Positions 10,927 through 22,125 of a stretch of DNA of 64,000 nt are shown here, one piece after another. Each line of letters opens with the position of its first letter. Positions within the stretch are counted from its first letter, which is position 1. The position numbers were made by a program, and so were the translations under genes. The notes under the pieces are model-generated. The model saw nothing but the letters and a program-made list of their open reading frames with translations. It did no database searches and had not been told where the DNA came from. The DNA is taken from NCBI GenBank assembly GCA_965249615.1, contig CBDFMI010000005.1, forward strand, positions 558,001 through 622,000, read 5' to 3'. Source of the stretch: G963555815 sp965249615 [NCBI: bacterium]. Lineage in GTDB: Bacteria; UBA8248; JACPRG01.

Positions 10927-12444
10927 ATGGCAAGTGAGTTCATCGTCAACGCAGAACCCCAGGAGACCCGCGTGGCCCTCCTAGAGAACAAGGTGGTCAC
11001 GGAACTCTATGTGGAGCGAAAGCGGGACGAGGGGATTGTGGGAAATGTCTACAAAGGAAAAGTGACCCGGATCCTCCCCGGGATGCAGGCCGCCTTTGTG
11101 GACATCGGCCTCGAGAAGGCGGGATTCCTCTATGTGTCTGATATCGACGTGGAACAAGGAGAATATGGCCGTCTCTACGAGGAGGATGAAGAGCCAGATA
11201 TCGAGTTCGACCGCCGGGCGCGCCCGCGTCGATCCCCAACCACCCCCATCGAGAACCTCCTTCAGACGAGCCAGGACATCCTGGTCCAGGTGACCAAGGA
11301 CCCCTTTGGGACAAAGGGTTGCCGCCTCACCTCCTACGTCACCCTGCCCGGAAGGTATCTCGTCTTCATGCCGACCATAGATCAGGTGGGGGTCTCCCGC
11401 CGCATCGGAGACGAGGGGGAGCGAAAACGCCTGAAAAAGCTTGTGCGGCGCCTCAAGGCCGACGGGGCAGGCTACATCGTGCGGACCGTCGCCGAGGGCC
11501 TGGAAGAGGAGGAGTTTCAGAGGGACGCCGGGTTCCTCTCGACCCTCTGGAACAAGGTCCGCGAGGCCGAGGAGCAAGCGATAGCGCCGGCCATCCTCCA
11601 CGATGACCTGAACCTGGTCTCTCGCGTTATCCGGGACCTCTTCACCGACGACATCGAGCACATGTTCATCGACTCCCCCGAGGTCTACGCTCAGACCCGG
11701 GAGTTTGTGGAGACGTTTTATCCCCACCTCGCCTCTCGAATTGAGCACTACCACGCGCAAGAGCCCATCTTCGACGCCCACGGCGTGGAGCTGGAGATCG
11801 AGCGTGCCCTGGGCCGCCGGGTCTGGCTCAAGTCGGGAGGCTACATCGTCATTGACCAGACCGAGGCCCTCGTCAGTATCGATGTCAACACGGGCCGATT
11901 CGTCGGAAAGCGCAACCCCGAGGAGACCATCCTCAAGACCAACCTGGAGGCCATCAAAGAGGTCGTCTACCAACTTCGTCTGCGGAACATCGGCGGGATC
12001 ATCATTATCGACTTCATCGACATGGAGCGGGGGGATAGCAAGGAAAAGGTCTTTGTGACCCTGGCCCAGGAACTTCGATCCGACCGATCCCGCACGAGAA
12101 TCCTGAAGATCTCAGAGCTCGGCCTCGTGGAGATGACCCGAAAGCGGGTGCGGGACAGCCTCGGCGCGGTCCTCTGTCACCCCTGCCCTTACTGCGACGG
12201 CCGGGGCGTAATCAAATCCACCACCACCGTCTGTTACGAGATCTTCCGAGAACTCAGGCGAGTCTCCAGCCGAGAGGGGCCCGCCGAAAAGATTCTGGTC
12301 AACGCCCACCCCGCCGTCGCGGACCTCCTCCTGGAAGAGGAAAGCGTCTATCTGGAGCAGATCGAGAAGCAGCTCCAGACCAAGGTGGTGGTGAAGGCCG
12401 ACAAGGACCTCCACCGGGAAGGTTTTGAGGTGATGGTCCTCTGA
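10927..12444 (+). CDS. rng: Ribonuclease G/E family endoribonuclease
   Basis: Single-strand endoribonuclease of rRNA maturation and mRNA decay. The 505 residues fit RNase G, not the long-tailed RNase E. An S1 domain with an acidic insertion lies at about residues 35-120 (G-N-V-Y-K-G-K-V-T-R-I-L-P-G-M-Q-A-A-F-V-D). The DNase I-like core carries S-I-D-V-N-T-G-R-F and I-I-I-I-D-F-I-D-M acidic metal sites, and C-P-Y-C-D-G-R-G is the zinc-link motif. No degradosome scaffold tail is present. GAGAGGATTTT precedes the ATG. Confidence 0.95.
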   Translation: MASEFIVNAEPQETRVALLENKVVTELYVERKRDEGIVGNVYKGKVTRILPGMQAAFVDIGLEKAGFLYVSDIDVEQGEYGRLYEEDEEPDIEFDRRARPRRSPTTPIENLLQTSQDILVQVTKDPFGTKGCRLTSYVTLPGRYLVFMPTIDQVGVSRRIGDEGERKRLKKLVRRLKADGAGYIVRTVAEGLEEEEFQRDAGFLSTLWNKVREAEEQAIAPAILHDDLNLVSRVIRDLFTDDIEHMFIDSPEVYAQTREFVETFYPHLASRIEHYHAQEPIFDAHGVELEIERALGRRVWLKSGGYIVIDQTEALVSIDVNTGRFVGKRNPEETILKTNLEAIKEVVYQLRLRNIGGIIIIDFIDMERGDSKEKVFVTLAQELRSDRSRTRILKISELGLVEMTRKRVRDSLGAVLCHPCPYCDGRGVIKSTTTVCYEIFRELRRVSSREGPAEKILVNAHPAVADLLLEEESVYLEQIEKQLQTKVVVKADKDLHREGFEVMVL

Positions 12445-12569
12445 GACCCCCCCTCGCCTTGACAGGCTCGCTCAGCGCCACCTATATTCCATCCCCGACT
12501 CTCGCGGCAGATCCCAGTCCATGGGAGCCGCGGGAAAAGGCATATCCCTGACCCTCTGGAGGGATTCTT

Positions 12570-13671
12570 TTGGAAGCTCGCGGGGGACGGTCGGCGTGGA
12601 TTGCCCTGAACCTTCTTCCAGGTCTCGCGCCGCGACAGATTGAAGTTCTGCTGGCAGGCTTTGGAGAGCCCGAGGCCATCCTCGAGGCCACCGAGGCCGA
12701 CCTCCAGGCGCGCGGTCGCCTTTCGGCCAAGTCCGCCTCTCGCGTGTGTGGATTTCAGCGGCAGAAAGCCCTAGAGGAAGAGCTGCGGGAGGCCGAACGT
12801 CTCAAGGTCACGATCATGACCCGGGAGGAGCCTGAGTATCCCGCCTCCTTGCTGGCGATCCCCGACCCCCCACCTGTCCTTTATGTGCGAGGCGAACTCC
12901 TGGAGAGGGATCGACTGGCCATTGCCATCGTGGGGACACGAAAGTCCACAACTTACGGCCGGCGGACCGCAGAGCGTCTTGGCCGGGGGCTTGCCGAGAA
13001 AGGACTCACGGTGGTGGGCGGCATGGCGCGGGGCGTCGACAGCGCTGCCCACCGGGGTGCCCTCTCGGCGAAAGGTCGTACCGTGGCCGTCTTCGGGAGC
13101 GGGCTTGCGAAGCTATATCCCCCTGAGGCAAAGGAGCTTTTTGACGCCATCGCACAGAGTGGGGCCGTTGTGTCCGAGTGGCCCCTCGCCACCCCTCCCC
13201 TCCCTCGCCACTTCCCCCAGAGAAACCGGGTCGTCAGCGGTCTCGCCCTGGGAACAGTGGTCGTGGAGGCGCCAAAGGCGAGCGGAGCCCTCATTACCGC
13301 CCGGTTGGCTGCGGAACAAGGCCGAGACGTGTTCGCCGTGCCGGGACGCGTGGACTCCCCTCAGAGCGAGGGAGCTCACCGTCTGCTCCGAGAGGGGCCC
13401 GGCTCGTGGAGTCGGCCGATGACATCCTGGCCGAACTTCCCCCCGAGCTGGTGGCCCTGCTTCCCTCGGCACAGGGGGCCCCCGGGAGTGCCCCCCCCTG
13501 CCCGCCCCCGAGGCCAAGGTTTTTAGGCTGGTGGGCACGGGAGAAAAGCACATTGACCGCCTCATTGAGGAGAGCGCCTTGTCGGCAGGAGAAGTCTCCG
13601 GGGCTCTCATGAGCCTTGAGCTCAAGGGGCTTGTCCGGCAATTTCCCGGCAAAATCTTTGCCCGGGCTTGA
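12570..13671 (+). CDS. dprA: DNA-processing protein DprA, two frameshifts as read
   Basis: RecA loader that protects incoming single-stranded DNA in transformation. It starts at TTG with GGAGGG eight bases upstream. The first frame gives the helix-hairpin-helix region and Rossmann core (I-V-G-T-R-K-S at about 120-126, G-M-A-R-G-V-D-S-A-A-H). After H-R-L-L-R-E-G the correct continuation A-R-L-V-E-S-A-D-D-I-L is one frame away (one G missing at 13394-13397). After A-P-G-S-A-P a second shift (one C missing in the C8 run at 13491-13498) leads into the winged-helix tail ending F-A-R-A at TGA 13669-13671. Repaired length is about 367 residues. The terminal domain is intact apart from the indels, which favours sequence error. 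Confidence 0.9.
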
Positions 13672-13803
13672 CGAGGTTTTCGGGATATATATAAGAGAAG
13701 GATGTGCAACCCTATGAGATTCACCGCCAGGCATACGGTTCCCGATCGGGTCTCAAGACCCATCCTGCGCTCTTTGCAGCGCGGGAAACGGACCTACTAA
13801 GCC

Positions 13804-16062
13804 ATGCCAACCTCCCTCGTCATCGTCGAGTCTCCTGCCAAGGCCAAAACTCTAAAAAAATTCCTGGGTAAGAATTTTCACATAAAGGCCTCGGTGGGAC
13901 ACGTGAGAGACCTCCCCGAAAAGAAGCTGGGGGTGGATGTAAAAAAAGATTTTGAGCCCCAGTACGAGGTCATCTCGGGGAAACGAAAGGCGTTGGAGGA
14001 TCTGAAGAAGGCGGCGGCGAAGACCAAGACCATCTACCTCGCCCCTGACCCGGACCGCGAAGGGGAAGCCATCGCCTGGCACATCCAGCAGGAACTCGGG
14101 CCCGTCACTTCCGCCCACATCTACCGCATCAACTTCAACGAGATCACCAAACAGGCCGTGACCCACGCCGTGGAGAACCCCGGGGAGATCGACCCCAACA
14201 AAGTCAACGCACAGCAGGCCCGCCGGATCCTGGACCGCCTGGTGGGTTACAAGCTCAGCCCCCTCCTGGGCCAGCGGCTCAAGAACTGGGGCCTCAGCGC
14301 AGGTCGCGTCCAATCCGTAGCGCTTCGGATCGTCTGCGACCGAGAGCGTGAGATCGAGGCCTTTAAGCCCGAGGAGTACTGGTCACTGACGGCAACCCTG
14401 CTGGGCAGGGAGGAGCCCTCCTTCGAGGCGAAGCTCGTCGCACTGGACGGCAAGAAGCCCAAGATCCGGAATCAAGCCGAAAACGACGCCCTGCTGAAGG
14501 AGCTCTCTGGGGCCCAGTTTCAGGTGGCGAAGGTGGAGAAAAAGGAACGGAAGCGAAAGCCCTTGCCTCCTTTTATCACCTCCACCCTTCAACAAGACGC
14601 CTTCCGAAGGCTTCGCTTCTCCGGGAAGAAGACGATGCGTGTGGCCCAGCAACTCTACGAGGGCCTCGAGCTCGGAGAGCTCGGCGCTCAGGGCCTCATC
14701 ACCTACATGCGGACCGATTCAACGCGAATTGCCTCCGAGGCCCTCACCGAGGCCCGGGACTTCATTCAAGATCGTTTCGGAAAGGATTATCTCCCGGCCA
14801 AGGCCCAGGTGTATCGAGGGAAGAAGGGGGCCCAAGATGCCCACGAGGCAGTGCGGCCGACCTCGGTCCGCCGGGAACCCGACCAGGTCAGCCAGTTTTT
14901 GACAAAGGACCAGCTGGTCCTTTATCGGCTCATATGGAACCGCTTTATCGCCTCCCAGATGAACCCCGCCTGCTATGACCAGACCACCATCGACGCCGCC
15001 ACGGGACGTTTTGTCTTCCGGGCCACAGGGTCCATCCTGAAATTCCCCGGCTTCACTCGGCTCTACGAAGAGAGTGAAGATGGAGAGAAAGCCCCGGCCA
15101 TCCTGCCGACGGTCCAGAAGGAAGAACCCTTGAGCTGCCAGGGTTTGGAAGGGAAACAGCATTTCACCCAGCCGCCTGCGCGCTACACCGAGGCGAGCCT
15201 GATCAAGACCCTGGAGCAGGAGGGGATCGGACGGCCGAGCACCTACGCCGCCATCCTCAGCACCCTGTCAGCGCGGGATTACGTCCGAACAGAAAAACGC
15301 CAACTCATTCCCACCCCCGTTGGCCTCATGATCTCAGACCTCCTGACCCAGCACTTCCCCAGTCTGATGGACCTCGGGTTCACGGCCGAGATGGAGTCCC
15401 GCCTGGATCGGATCGAGGAGGGCCGGGACAACTGGGTGAAAACCCTCGAGAAATTTTACGCTGACTTCGAGTCAGACCTGGAGCGGGCCAAGGACACCCT
15501 GACCGAACCCGAGGTGCTGAAGGATCGCAAGTGTCCGGACTGCGGGTCTAACCTGGCCAAGCGACCCGGATCTTACGGGATGTTCATCGGGTGCACCGGA
15601 TATCCGGACTGCCGATACCGGGAGTCCCTGGAAAAGCGGGAGGTGGCGCCGCCCGTGGAGACGGACATCGAGTGCGATCTCTGCGGGGCAAAAATGGTGG
15701 AAAAGGACGGCCGCTTCGGCCGGTTCCTCTCCTGCTCGACTTACCCCAAATGCAAAAACGCAAAACCCCTTCCGACCGACATCTCCTGTCTCTCACCGGG
15801 TTGTGATGGAGAGCTGACTCGACGGCGCTCCAAACGGGGTCGCTTCTTCTACGGGTGCAACCGCTATCCCAAGTGCTCTTTTGTCGCCTGGTCTCGCCCG
15901 GTGCCGCGCCCATGTCCTCTGTGTGAGTCCCCCTATTTGGTGGAAGGCCGAAACGGCCTCCGCTGCCCCACAAAGGGCTGCGGCCACCAGGAGCCCCTTC
16001 CAGAGGCCGCCGAAGAGAAGGGGGCCGCCGCTGTTGTAGAGGGAGGACCTCCGGCCAAGTGA
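13804..16062 (+). CDS. topA: DNA topoisomerase I
   Basis: Type IA topoisomerase that relaxes negative supercoils. The 752 residues hold an N-terminal Toprim domain ([11 protein letters not shown] and [12 protein letters not shown]), the strand-passage gate, and the catalytic tyrosine Y301 in [10 protein letters not shown]. The C-terminal third carries four zinc-ribbon-like units (C-P-D-C, C-D-L-C, C-L-S-P-G-C and C-P-L-C series) for DNA binding. It lies in the widespread dprA-topA-trmFO order, and its stop overlaps the trmFO start (GTGA). Confidence 0.98.
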   Translation: MPTSLVIVESPAKAKTLKKFLGKNFHIKASVGHVRDLPEKKLGVDVKKDFEPQYEVISGKRKALEDLKKAAAKTKTIYLAPDPDREGEAIAWHIQQELGPVTSAHIYRINFNEITKQAVTHAVENPGEIDPNKVNAQQARRILDRLVGYKLSPLLGQRLKNWGLSAGRVQSVALRIVCDREREIEAFKPEEYWSLTATLLGREEPSFEAKLVALDGKKPKIRNQAENDALLKELSGAQFQVAKVEKKERKRKPLPPFITSTLQQDAFRRLRFSGKKTMRVAQQLYEGLELGELGAQGLITYMRTDSTRIASEALTEARDFIQDRFGKDYLPAKAQVYRGKKGAQDAHEAVRPTSVRREPDQVSQFLTKDQLVLYRLIWNRFIASQMNPACYDQTTIDAATGRFVFRATGSILKFPGFTRLYEESEDGEKAPAILPTVQKEEPLSCQGLEGKQHFTQPPARYTEASLIKTLEQEGIGRPSTYAAILSTLSARDYVRTEKRQLIPTPVGLMISDLLTQHFPSLMDLGFTAEMESRLDRIEEGRDNWVKTLEKFYADFESDLERAKDTLTEPEVLKDRKCPDCGSNLAKRPGSYGMFIGCTGYPDCRYRESLEKREVAPPVETDIECDLCGAKMVEKDGRFGRFLSCSTYPKCKNAKPLPTDISCLSPGCDGELTRRRSKRGRFFYGCNRYPKCSFVAWSRPVPRPCPLCESPYLVEGRNGLRCPTKGCGHQEPLPEAAEEKGAAAVVEGGPPAK

Positions 16063-17372
16063 GCGGCCATGTCACCATCATCGGCGGTGGGCTTGCCGGG
16101 GTAGAGGCCGCCTGGCAGGCTGCCGAGCGGGGTGCGCAGGTTTCTCTCTACGAGATGCGCCCCGTCCAGATGACGCCTGCTCACAAGACAGGAGACCTGG
16201 CCGAGCTCGTCTGCAGCAACTCCCTCAAGTCAGATGGTCTCACGACGGCGCCCGGCCTCCTGAAGGCGGAGCTAAGGGCCCTCGGCTCTCTGGTGATGGA
16301 GGCCGCCGACCAGCACCGCGTCCCGGCGGGTCTCGCACTCGCTGTTGACCGGACCGCCTTCTCACAGACCCTGACGGACCGCGTTGGGTCTCACCCCCGG
16401 ATCGAGATCCACCGAGAAGAAGTGAAGATTATGCCGGCCTGCGACCCCCTCATCCTGGCGACGGGGCCCCTGACCTCCTCGGCCCTTGCCCGGGAACTGG
16501 CGACCCTCACCCAGGAGCACTACCTCTATTTCTACGACGCCATCTCTCCCATTGTGGACGGGCAGACGGTTGACGGCTCCAAAACCTTCTTCGCTTCCCG
16601 ATACGGGAAGGGAGGGGATGATTATCTGAACTGCGGTCTATCCCAGGAGGAGTACCAGCTCTTCTGGAAGGCTCTCCTTGAGGCCGAGAAGGTCCCCCTT
16701 CACTCCTTCGAGAAGGCCATGTACTTTGAGGGGTGTCTTCCCATCGAGGAAATGGCAAGCCGGGGGGAAAAGGTCCTCGCCTTTGGTCCCATGAAGCCGG
16801 TCGGCCTCGCCCATCCGAGGACGGGAACGCGCTATCACGCCGTCGCACAACTGCGGCGCGAGAATACGGCGGGCGAGTCATACAACCTCGTCGGCTTTCA
16901 GACGAAGCTCACCTATCCCGAACAAAAGCGTGTCTTTCGGATGATCCCGGGTCTGGAGGAGGCCGCGTTCTTCAGATATGGGAGCCTCCACCGAAACACT
17001 TTTTTGAACGCCCCTCGGCTTCTTCGACCAAGCCTCCAGCTCAAGGGGCACGCCCACATCTTCATCGCAGGTCAGATCACCGGGGTGGAGGGATATCTGG
17101 AGTCTGCGGCGACGGGCTGGCTGGCCGGCGTGGGGGCGTTCCACCGTCTCTCAGACCTCCCCTTTCCTTCCCCTCCCCCAACCACCGCCCTAGGTTCTCT
17201 GATTCACTACATCACGTCAGCCGACCCTGCCCACTTCCAACCCGTCAATATCAACTATGGCCTCATTCCCCCCGTAGACTCCCGGGCCCCTAAGAAGGAG
17301 CGTCGCCAACAGATCGCCCAAAGGGCTCTAGAGGATCTCGAGCGGTGGAAAAAGGATCCCGAATCCGTCTAA
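16059..17372 (+). CDS. trmFO: Folate- and FAD-dependent tRNA uridine-54 C5-methyltransferase
   Basis: Makes ribothymidine at position 54 of tRNA using methylenetetrahydrofolate rather than SAM. The 437-residue protein starts at a GTG overlapping the topA stop. It has the N-terminal FAD loop [16 protein letters not shown] and C-S-N-S-L-K-S-D, typical of TrmFO rather than MnmG, and the C-terminal G-Q-I-T-G-V-E-G-Y motif. Its folate need links it to the folate operon at 23-27 kb. It overlaps xerC by 28 bases. Confidence 0.96.
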   Translation: MSGHVTIIGGGLAGVEAAWQAAERGAQVSLYEMRPVQMTPAHKTGDLAELVCSNSLKSDGLTTAPGLLKAELRALGSLVMEAADQHRVPAGLALAVDRTAFSQTLTDRVGSHPRIEIHREEVKIMPACDPLILATGPLTSSALARELATLTQEHYLYFYDAISPIVDGQTVDGSKTFFASRYGKGGDDYLNCGLSQEEYQLFWKALLEAEKVPLHSFEKAMYFEGCLPIEEMASRGEKVLAFGPMKPVGLAHPRTGTRYHAVAQLRRENTAGESYNLVGFQTKLTYPEQKRVFRMIPGLEEAAFFRYGSLHRNTFLNAPRLLRPSLQLKGHAHIFIAGQITGVEGYLESAATGWLAGVGAFHRLSDLPFPSPPPTTALGSLIHYITSADPAHFQPVNINYGLIPPVDSRAPKKERRQQIAQRALEDLERWKKDPESV

Positions 17373-18307
17373 AGGAGGCCATCCGCCGATTTGAGCGTCA
17401 CCTCTCGCTCGAGCGGGACGCCTCGGCCCACACCCGCAGAAACTATGGGCGGGACCTCGCCGATTTCTCGGATTTTCTGGCCCAGTGGGGGAAAAAAGAC
17501 CCCGAGGTCTCGGAGATCGACCGCCTGGCCCTTCGGGCCTACTTGGCGGCCCTCCATCAGAGGGGAAACCGGCCGGCCACTGTCTCCCGAAAGCTGAGTA
17601 CCCTGAGGAGTTGCTTTAAATTCCTTCAGCGGGAGGGCCTCCTTTCAGGCGACCCAACGACCACCCTCACCCCTCCCCGCAGGGAGCAACGACTCCCCAG
17701 GACCCTGACCGTGGACGAGGCCTTCCGGCTGATGAAGGCCCCAAAGGGGGAAGGACCGCTCCAGCAACGGGATCGGGCCATGTGGGAGGTGTTATACTCG
17801 ACCGGGATCCGAGTGAGCGAGCTGGTTGGCCTCGATCTGGCGCATGTGGACTTAGAGGGAGGGTCCCTTCGGGTGATGGGGAAGGGGAAAAAAGAGCGCT
17901 TCGTCCCTCTCGGGAGCCACGCTAAAGAGGCCCTCTCGCAATATCTCACGGTTCGCCAAAAGGTCTCCCCATCGGAGGAAGGAGAGCCCCTCTTCCTCAA
18001 CGCCCGCGGGTCACGCCTGACTTCGCGGGGCGTGCGGGGTCTCCTCCACCGACACCTCACAGAGATAGGACTATCGGGGCGCGCCTCGCCCCACTCCCTT
18101 CGGCATTCCACGGCCACCCACCTCCTGGAGGCGGGGGCCAACCTGCGGGACATCCAGGAGCTCCTCGGCCACAGCTCCCTCTCGACGACACAAAAATACA
18201 CCCACCTCGCCCTGGACCATCTCTATGCCGTCTACGACCGGGCCCATCCCCGCGCCCGCCCGAAGAGACCATCCTCACAGACACGGGATTCGAAGGGTAA
18301 ATCATGA
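17345..18307 (+). CDS. xerC: Tyrosine recombinase XerC
   Basis: Site-specific recombinase that resolves chromosome dimers at dif. The N-terminal SAM-like core-binding domain (to about residue 105) is followed by the catalytic domain with S-T-G-I-R-V-S-E-L (first Arg), [10 protein letters not shown] (His and second Arg), [14 protein letters not shown] (His and nucleophilic Tyr). Length 320 fits XerC/D. The trmFO-xerC-hslV order favours XerC. The GTG at 17345 lies inside trmFO; no better in-frame start is available. The stop overlaps the hslV ATG. Confidence 0.93.
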   Translation: MEKGSRIRLKEAIRRFERHLSLERDASAHTRRNYGRDLADFSDFLAQWGKKDPEVSEIDRLALRAYLAALHQRGNRPATVSRKLSTLRSCFKFLQREGLLSGDPTTTLTPPRREQRLPRTLTVDEAFRLMKAPKGEGPLQQRDRAMWEVLYSTGIRVSELVGLDLAHVDLEGGSLRVMGKGKKERFVPLGSHAKEALSQYLTVRQKVSPSEEGEPLFLNARGSRLTSRGVRGLLHRHLTEIGLSGRASPHSLRHSTATHLLEAGANLRDIQELLGHSSLSTTQKYTHLALDHLYAVYDRAHPRARPKRPSSQTRDSKGKS

Positions 18308-18831
18308 TCCGATCGACGACCATCCTGGCCGTGCGGCGCAACGGGCAAGTGGCCATGGGGGGAGACGGCCAGGTGACCATCGGCAATACGGTCATGAAGC
18401 AACATGCCGACAAGGTTCGCCGTATGTATAAAGACCAAGTCCTGACGGGTTTTGCGGGAAGCGCTGCTGACGCCCTCGCCCTCTTTAGCAAGTTCGAGGG
18501 CAAGCTCGAGGAGTATCACGGCAACCTCCCCAGGGCCTCTGTGGAGCTGGCCAAAGAATGGAGGACGGACCGGATCCTTCGCCGCCTGGAGGCGCTCCTT
18601 GCCGTCGCGGACCGGGACCACGCTTTCATCGTGTCCGGTTCCGGGGACATCATCGAGCCTGACGACGGCATCGTCGGGATCGGGTCCGGGGGACCTTACG
18701 CCGTGGCGGCCGCCCGCGCCCTGATCGCCCGAACCGAGATGGGCGCCGAGGAGATCGTCCGGGAGGCCATGACCATCGCCGCATCCCTCTGCATCTACAC
18801 CAACGAAGTCCTTCACGTCGAAGTCCTCTGA
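18304..18831 (+). CDS. hslV: ATP-dependent protease subunit HslV
   Basis: Proteasome-like peptidase that forms a double hexamer capped by HslU. The 175 residues begin M-I-R-S before the T-T-I-L-A-V-R-R sequence, so T5 is the predicted catalytic threonine exposed after removal of a four-residue propeptide. G-D-G-Q-V-T and [14 protein letters not shown] are conserved. The ATG overlaps the xerC stop (ATGA) and hslU starts one base after its TGA, so translation is probably coupled. Confidence 0.97.
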   Translation: MIRSTTILAVRRNGQVAMGGDGQVTIGNTVMKQHADKVRRMYKDQVLTGFAGSAADALALFSKFEGKLEEYHGNLPRASVELAKEWRTDRILRRLEALLAVADRDHAFIVSGSGDIIEPDDGIVGIGSGGPYAVAAARALIARTEMGAEEIVREAMTIAASLCIYTNEVLHVEVL

Positions 18832-18832
18832 G

Positions 18833-20233
18833 ATGGAAGACCTCACCCCACGCCAGATCGTGGAGGCCCTGGACCGATATATCATCGGCCAGTTGGCGGC
18901 CAAGCGGGCGGTCGCCATCGCCCTTCGAAACCGCTGGCGGCACCGCCAACTCCCCCCTGAGCTCCAGGAGGAGGTGGTCCCTAAAAACATCATCATGATC
19001 GGGCCCACCGGCGTGGGCAAAACGGAGATCGCCCGCCGGCTCGCCCGCCTGGCCAAGAGCCCCTTCCTCAAGGTGGAGGCCTCAAAATTCACCGAGGTCG
19101 GCTATGTGGGCCGCGACGTGGAGTCCATGATCCGGGACCTGACGGAACTCGCAAAGAACATGGTGGAGTCCGAGCACAAACAGACGGTGGAGGAAAGGGC
19201 CGAGGCGCTGGCTGAGGAGAGGGTCCTGGACGCCCTCATTCCACCGGGGTCCACTGAGGCCGTGCCCGAGGTGGAGCCGGAGGCCGCACCTGCGGTCGCT
19301 GGCCCGCAGCGCTTTGACTACATCGGTCCGGAGACCCCTTCGGCCCCACGGGGCCAGCACAGCCGCGAAAAGATCCGCAAGCTCCTGCGGGCAGGAAAAC
19401 TGGATGACCGAGAAGTTGAGATCGAGGTCGCCCTCAAAGTCACGCCCATGATCGGTGTCGTCCCCGGCGCCGGCCTTGACGACCTCGACACCAACCTGAA
19501 GGAGATGCTGGGCGGGATCCTTCCCGAGCGAAGAAAGCGCCGCAAGGTCAACCTTTCCGAGGCCCACCGCATCTTCAAGGAAGAGGAGGCCGCAAAGCTC
19601 ATCGACATGGACAAGGTGCTCCACGAGGCCATCCAACGGGTCGAGGAGTCCGGGATCGTCTTCATCGACGAGATCGACAAGGTCGCAAGCCGGGATCGGA
19701 CGATGGGCCCCGACGTTTCCCGCGAGGGGGTCCAGCGGGACATCCTTCCCATCATTGAGGGAACCTCAGTCGGCACCCGCTATGGGACGGTCCGCACGGA
19801 TCACGTCCTCTTCATCGCAGCGGGGGCCTTCCATATGACAAAGCCCTCAGACCTCATCCCCGAACTCCAGGGGCGCTTCCCCATCCGGGTCGAGCTCGAC
19901 GCCCTCGGGGAGGAGGAATTCGTTCGGATCCTCACCGAGCCTCAAAACGCCCTCACCCGCCAGTACACGGAACTCCTGGCCACAGATGGGGTGCAGATTG
20001 TCTTCACCCCAGAGGGCATCCGCGAGATTGCCCGCCTCGCCGCCCTCGTTAACACCCGGGCAGAAAATATCGGGGCCCGTCGTCTCCACACGGTTCTGGA
20101 AAAACTTCTGGACAAGATCTCCTTTGAGGCCCCAAACTCGAAGGAGAAAAAGGTCACCATCGACCGGGACTATGTCCAAACCCGCCTCCAGAACATCATC
20201 CAGGACGAAGACTTGAGTCGATACATCCTCTGA
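18833..20233 (+). CDS. hslU: HslUV ATPase subunit HslU
   Basis: AAA+ unfoldase feeding HslV. The 466 residues show Walker A G-P-T-G-V-G-K-T (57-64), Walker B V-F-I-D-E-I-D, the G-Y-V-G-R-D-V-E pore-loop motif, an intermediate domain of normal size and the conserved C-terminal L-S-R-Y-I-L that inserts into HslV to activate it. It follows hslV directly. Confidence 0.98.
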   Translation: MEDLTPRQIVEALDRYIIGQLAAKRAVAIALRNRWRHRQLPPELQEEVVPKNIIMIGPTGVGKTEIARRLARLAKSPFLKVEASKFTEVGYVGRDVESMIRDLTELAKNMVESEHKQTVEERAEALAEERVLDALIPPGSTEAVPEVEPEAAPAVAGPQRFDYIGPETPSAPRGQHSREKIRKLLRAGKLDDREVEIEVALKVTPMIGVVPGAGLDDLDTNLKEMLGGILPERRKRRKVNLSEAHRIFKEEEAAKLIDMDKVLHEAIQRVEESGIVFIDEIDKVASRDRTMGPDVSREGVQRDILPIIEGTSVGTRYGTVRTDHVLFIAAGAFHMTKPSDLIPELQGRFPIRVELDALGEEEFVRILTEPQNALTRQYTELLATDGVQIVFTPEGIREIARLAALVNTRAENIGARRLHTVLEKLLDKISFEAPNSKEKKVTIDRDYVQTRLQNIIQDEDLSRYIL

Positions 20234-20319
20234 TTCGTCTGGACAATTTGGGTTAAAGGAACTCGCAGGGGACTAGTATGTAAGGGTTCTTCAACGACCG
20301 GTCCGACAGGGAGCGCACG

Positions 20320-21198
20320 ATGACGCTCACGCCTCAAGAAAAAACACGGATTCTCGTCCAGGCCCTTCCCTATATCCGCCAATTTCGCGGAAAGACGCTC
20401 GTCATCAAGTACGGGGGAAGCGCCATGGAGGAGGAGTCCCTTCGTGACGCCTTCGCTGAGGATGTGACCTTCCTGAACTTCATCGGCATCCGGACCATCG
20501 TCGTTCACGGAGGGGGCCCTCAGATCGGGGAGGCACTGGAACTCCGGGGAAAGAAAAGCGAGTTCGTGATGGGGCTCCGGGTGACGGACGCCGAGACCAT
20601 GGACGTCGTCTCTGCGGTCCTGGGGGAGAAGATCAACAAGGACATCGTGAACCTGATTAACACGCACGGGGGGCAGGCGGTGGGCCTCTCGGGAGCGGAC
20701 GGCGGGGCCCTGCGGGCCCGGAAACTCAGCCTCAACCCCCCTGCGGGTTGGAAGGGCAAGCCCCCTGAGCTGGGGATGGTGGGAGAGGTGACGGGCGTGG
20801 ACACCGCTTTGCTGGGCCGCCTAGGGGATGGGGGTTTTGTCCCGGTGGTGGCTCCCCTCGGGGTGGGTGAGGACGGCCTCCTCTATAACATTAACGCCGA
20901 CAGCGCCGCAGGAAGCCTGGCGGCGGCCTTAGGGGCGGAGAAGCTCGTCTACCTCACGGACGTCGTCGGGGTCCAGGACGACGGGCAAAAACTCATCTCC
21001 TCTCTTTCCAAGACACAGGTCGAAGATCTCAAGAGCAGAGGGGTTATCTCGGGCGGGATGATCCCCAAGGTGGACACCGGCCTTCGAGCCATCGAGGCGG
21101 GAGTCAAGAAGACCCACGTCATCGATGGCCGAATCCCCCACGCCCTCCTTCTAGAGATCTTCACGGACGAAGGGATCGGGACAGAGATTGTCTTGTGA
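20320..21198 (+). CDS. argB: N-acetylglutamate kinase
   Basis: Second step of arginine synthesis: ATP-dependent phosphorylation of N-acetylglutamate. The 292 residues show amino-acid-kinase motifs K30-Y-G-G-S-A, H-G-G-G-P-Q-I (about 67-73) and Y-N-I-N-A-D-S-A-A-G. The N-terminal helix seen in hexameric, arginine-inhibited NAGK is present (about residues 7-22), so feedback inhibition is likely but not proven. It starts 86 bases after hslU; no other arg gene is near. Confidence 0.96.
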   Translation: MTLTPQEKTRILVQALPYIRQFRGKTLVIKYGGSAMEEESLRDAFAEDVTFLNFIGIRTIVVHGGGPQIGEALELRGKKSEFVMGLRVTDAETMDVVSAVLGEKINKDIVNLINTHGGQAVGLSGADGGALRARKLSLNPPAGWKGKPPELGMVGEVTGVDTALLGRLGDGGFVPVVAPLGVGEDGLLYNINADSAAGSLAAALGAEKLVYLTDVVGVQDDGQKLISSLSKTQVEDLKSRGVISGGMIPKVDTGLRAIEAGVKKTHVIDGRIPHALLLEIFTDEGIGTEIVL

Positions 21199-21202
21199 GC
21201 AT

Positions 21203-21246
21203 AAAAAAAGGGGGCGCGGCTGCAAAGCTCACATGCCGCCCCCCTC
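21203..21246 (-). terminator. Bidirectional intrinsic terminator between argB and the convergent isomerase-like genes
   Basis: Stem of ten base pairs with one bulged C (21210-21220 pairing with 21235-21244), all G:C. On the minus strand the hairpin is followed by a run of seven T, an excellent terminator for the minus-strand genes. On the plus strand the T content after the stem is weaker but could still stop argB transcripts. Confidence 0.75.
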
Positions 21247-21302
21247 TTGTTTGCTTTCTAGAAGCGCTTTTTAGTCTTCTGTGACCCCAGGGGCGTGTCC
21301 CT

Positions 21303-21641
21303 TTATTTCGCACCCGCCTTCAGATGCTTAATCGCCTCCTGAACCCCCTCGATCCGATGCTCGAAACTTTCCAGCGGGGTCACCTGCCATTTGATGATCC
21401 CCCAGAAGGGCAGGCTCTCCAATAGCCGGCTCAACTCGTCGTGGGACGGCGCATCCACGATAAACACGCCGGATCTGGCTCCGGCCTCAAGCCCTCCAGC
21501 CAGGATTTTTCCGTCCTTCTCCAGCTTGACCAAAGCCTGAAAACTGGGGACAACGAGGTTTTCTAAAATCCCGGCCACCTGCTGTGGGGAGAGCAGCGGA
21601 CCCGGGTCAATTAAATCCATCCTGACAAGATATTTCATCAC
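21303..21641 (-). CDS. Muconolactone-isomerase-like small protein, cytoplasmic paralogue
   Basis: A 112-residue protein without a signal peptide. Its pattern (K-Y-L-V-R-M-D-L-I, F-I-V-D-A-x-S-H-D-E-L, L-P-F-W-G-I-I-K-W-x-V-T-P-L) resembles the ferredoxin-like muconolactone-isomerase/YCII group. It is a close paralogue of the upstream gene at 21674-22078, sharing most of its mature sequence including P-G-P-L-L-S-P-Q-Q-V. Function is unknown; muconate metabolism is not suggested by the context. Confidence 0.7.
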   Translation of the reverse strand: MMKYLVRMDLIDPGPLLSPQQVAGILENLVVPSFQALVKLEKDGKILAGGLEAGARSGVFIVDAPSHDELSRLLESLPFWGIIKWQVTPLESFEHRIEGVQEAIKHLKAGAK

Positions 21642-21673
21642 TCGCTCTCAAGCCGGGACTGTCCCTACGACCG

Positions 21674-22078
21674 TTACTTTCCGCCGCTCAGGTGCTCAAC
21701 GTGACGGCGGGCGATCCCAATCCTGTCCTCAAAACTCTCCAGCGGGGTCGTGTGCCATCTGACAATTCCCCAGAAGGGCAGGTTTGCCAGCATATTGCTC
21801 AACTCATGGTTGGACTCCGCTTCCACGATGAAAAACCCATTCCTGCCTCCGGCCTCGAGTCCTCCCACCAGGACCCCCTTCTTGTCCATCTCCGCCAAGC
21901 TCGTCAGGCTCGGGATGACCAGGCCCTCCAAAAGCCCGACCACCTGCTGTGGGGAGAGCAGCGGGCCAGGGTCAATCAAATCCATTCTGACGAGAAACTT
22001 TTGTTGCGCCGATGCTGTCCCCACGATGAGAAGCGCGAGGACAAAGAAAGAGCTAAGGAACGTTAAACGTCGCCTCAT
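21674..22078 (-). CDS. Muconolactone-isomerase-like small protein, secreted paralogue
   Basis: A 134-residue protein with a Sec signal peptide (M-R-R-R, hydrophobic core to about residue 20, cleavage after T-A-S-A). The mature domain is a close copy of the downstream 21303-21641 protein and carries the same L-P-F-W-G-I-V-R-W and T-P-L-E-S-F motifs. A strong AAGAGGAGG precedes the ATG. The tandem pair looks like a duplication in which one copy gained or kept an export signal. Role unknown. Confidence 0.72.
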   Translation of the reverse strand: MRRRLTFLSSFFVLALLIVGTASAQQKFLVRMDLIDPGPLLSPQQVVGLLEGLVIPSLTSLAEMDKKGVLVGGLEAGGRNGFFIVEAESNHELSNMLANLPFWGIVRWHTTPLESFEDRIGIARRHVEHLSGGK

Positions 22079-22125
22079 GGTTTCCTCCTCTTGAGATAAT
22101 GAGGTGAAAATACAGGACGGTGCAA

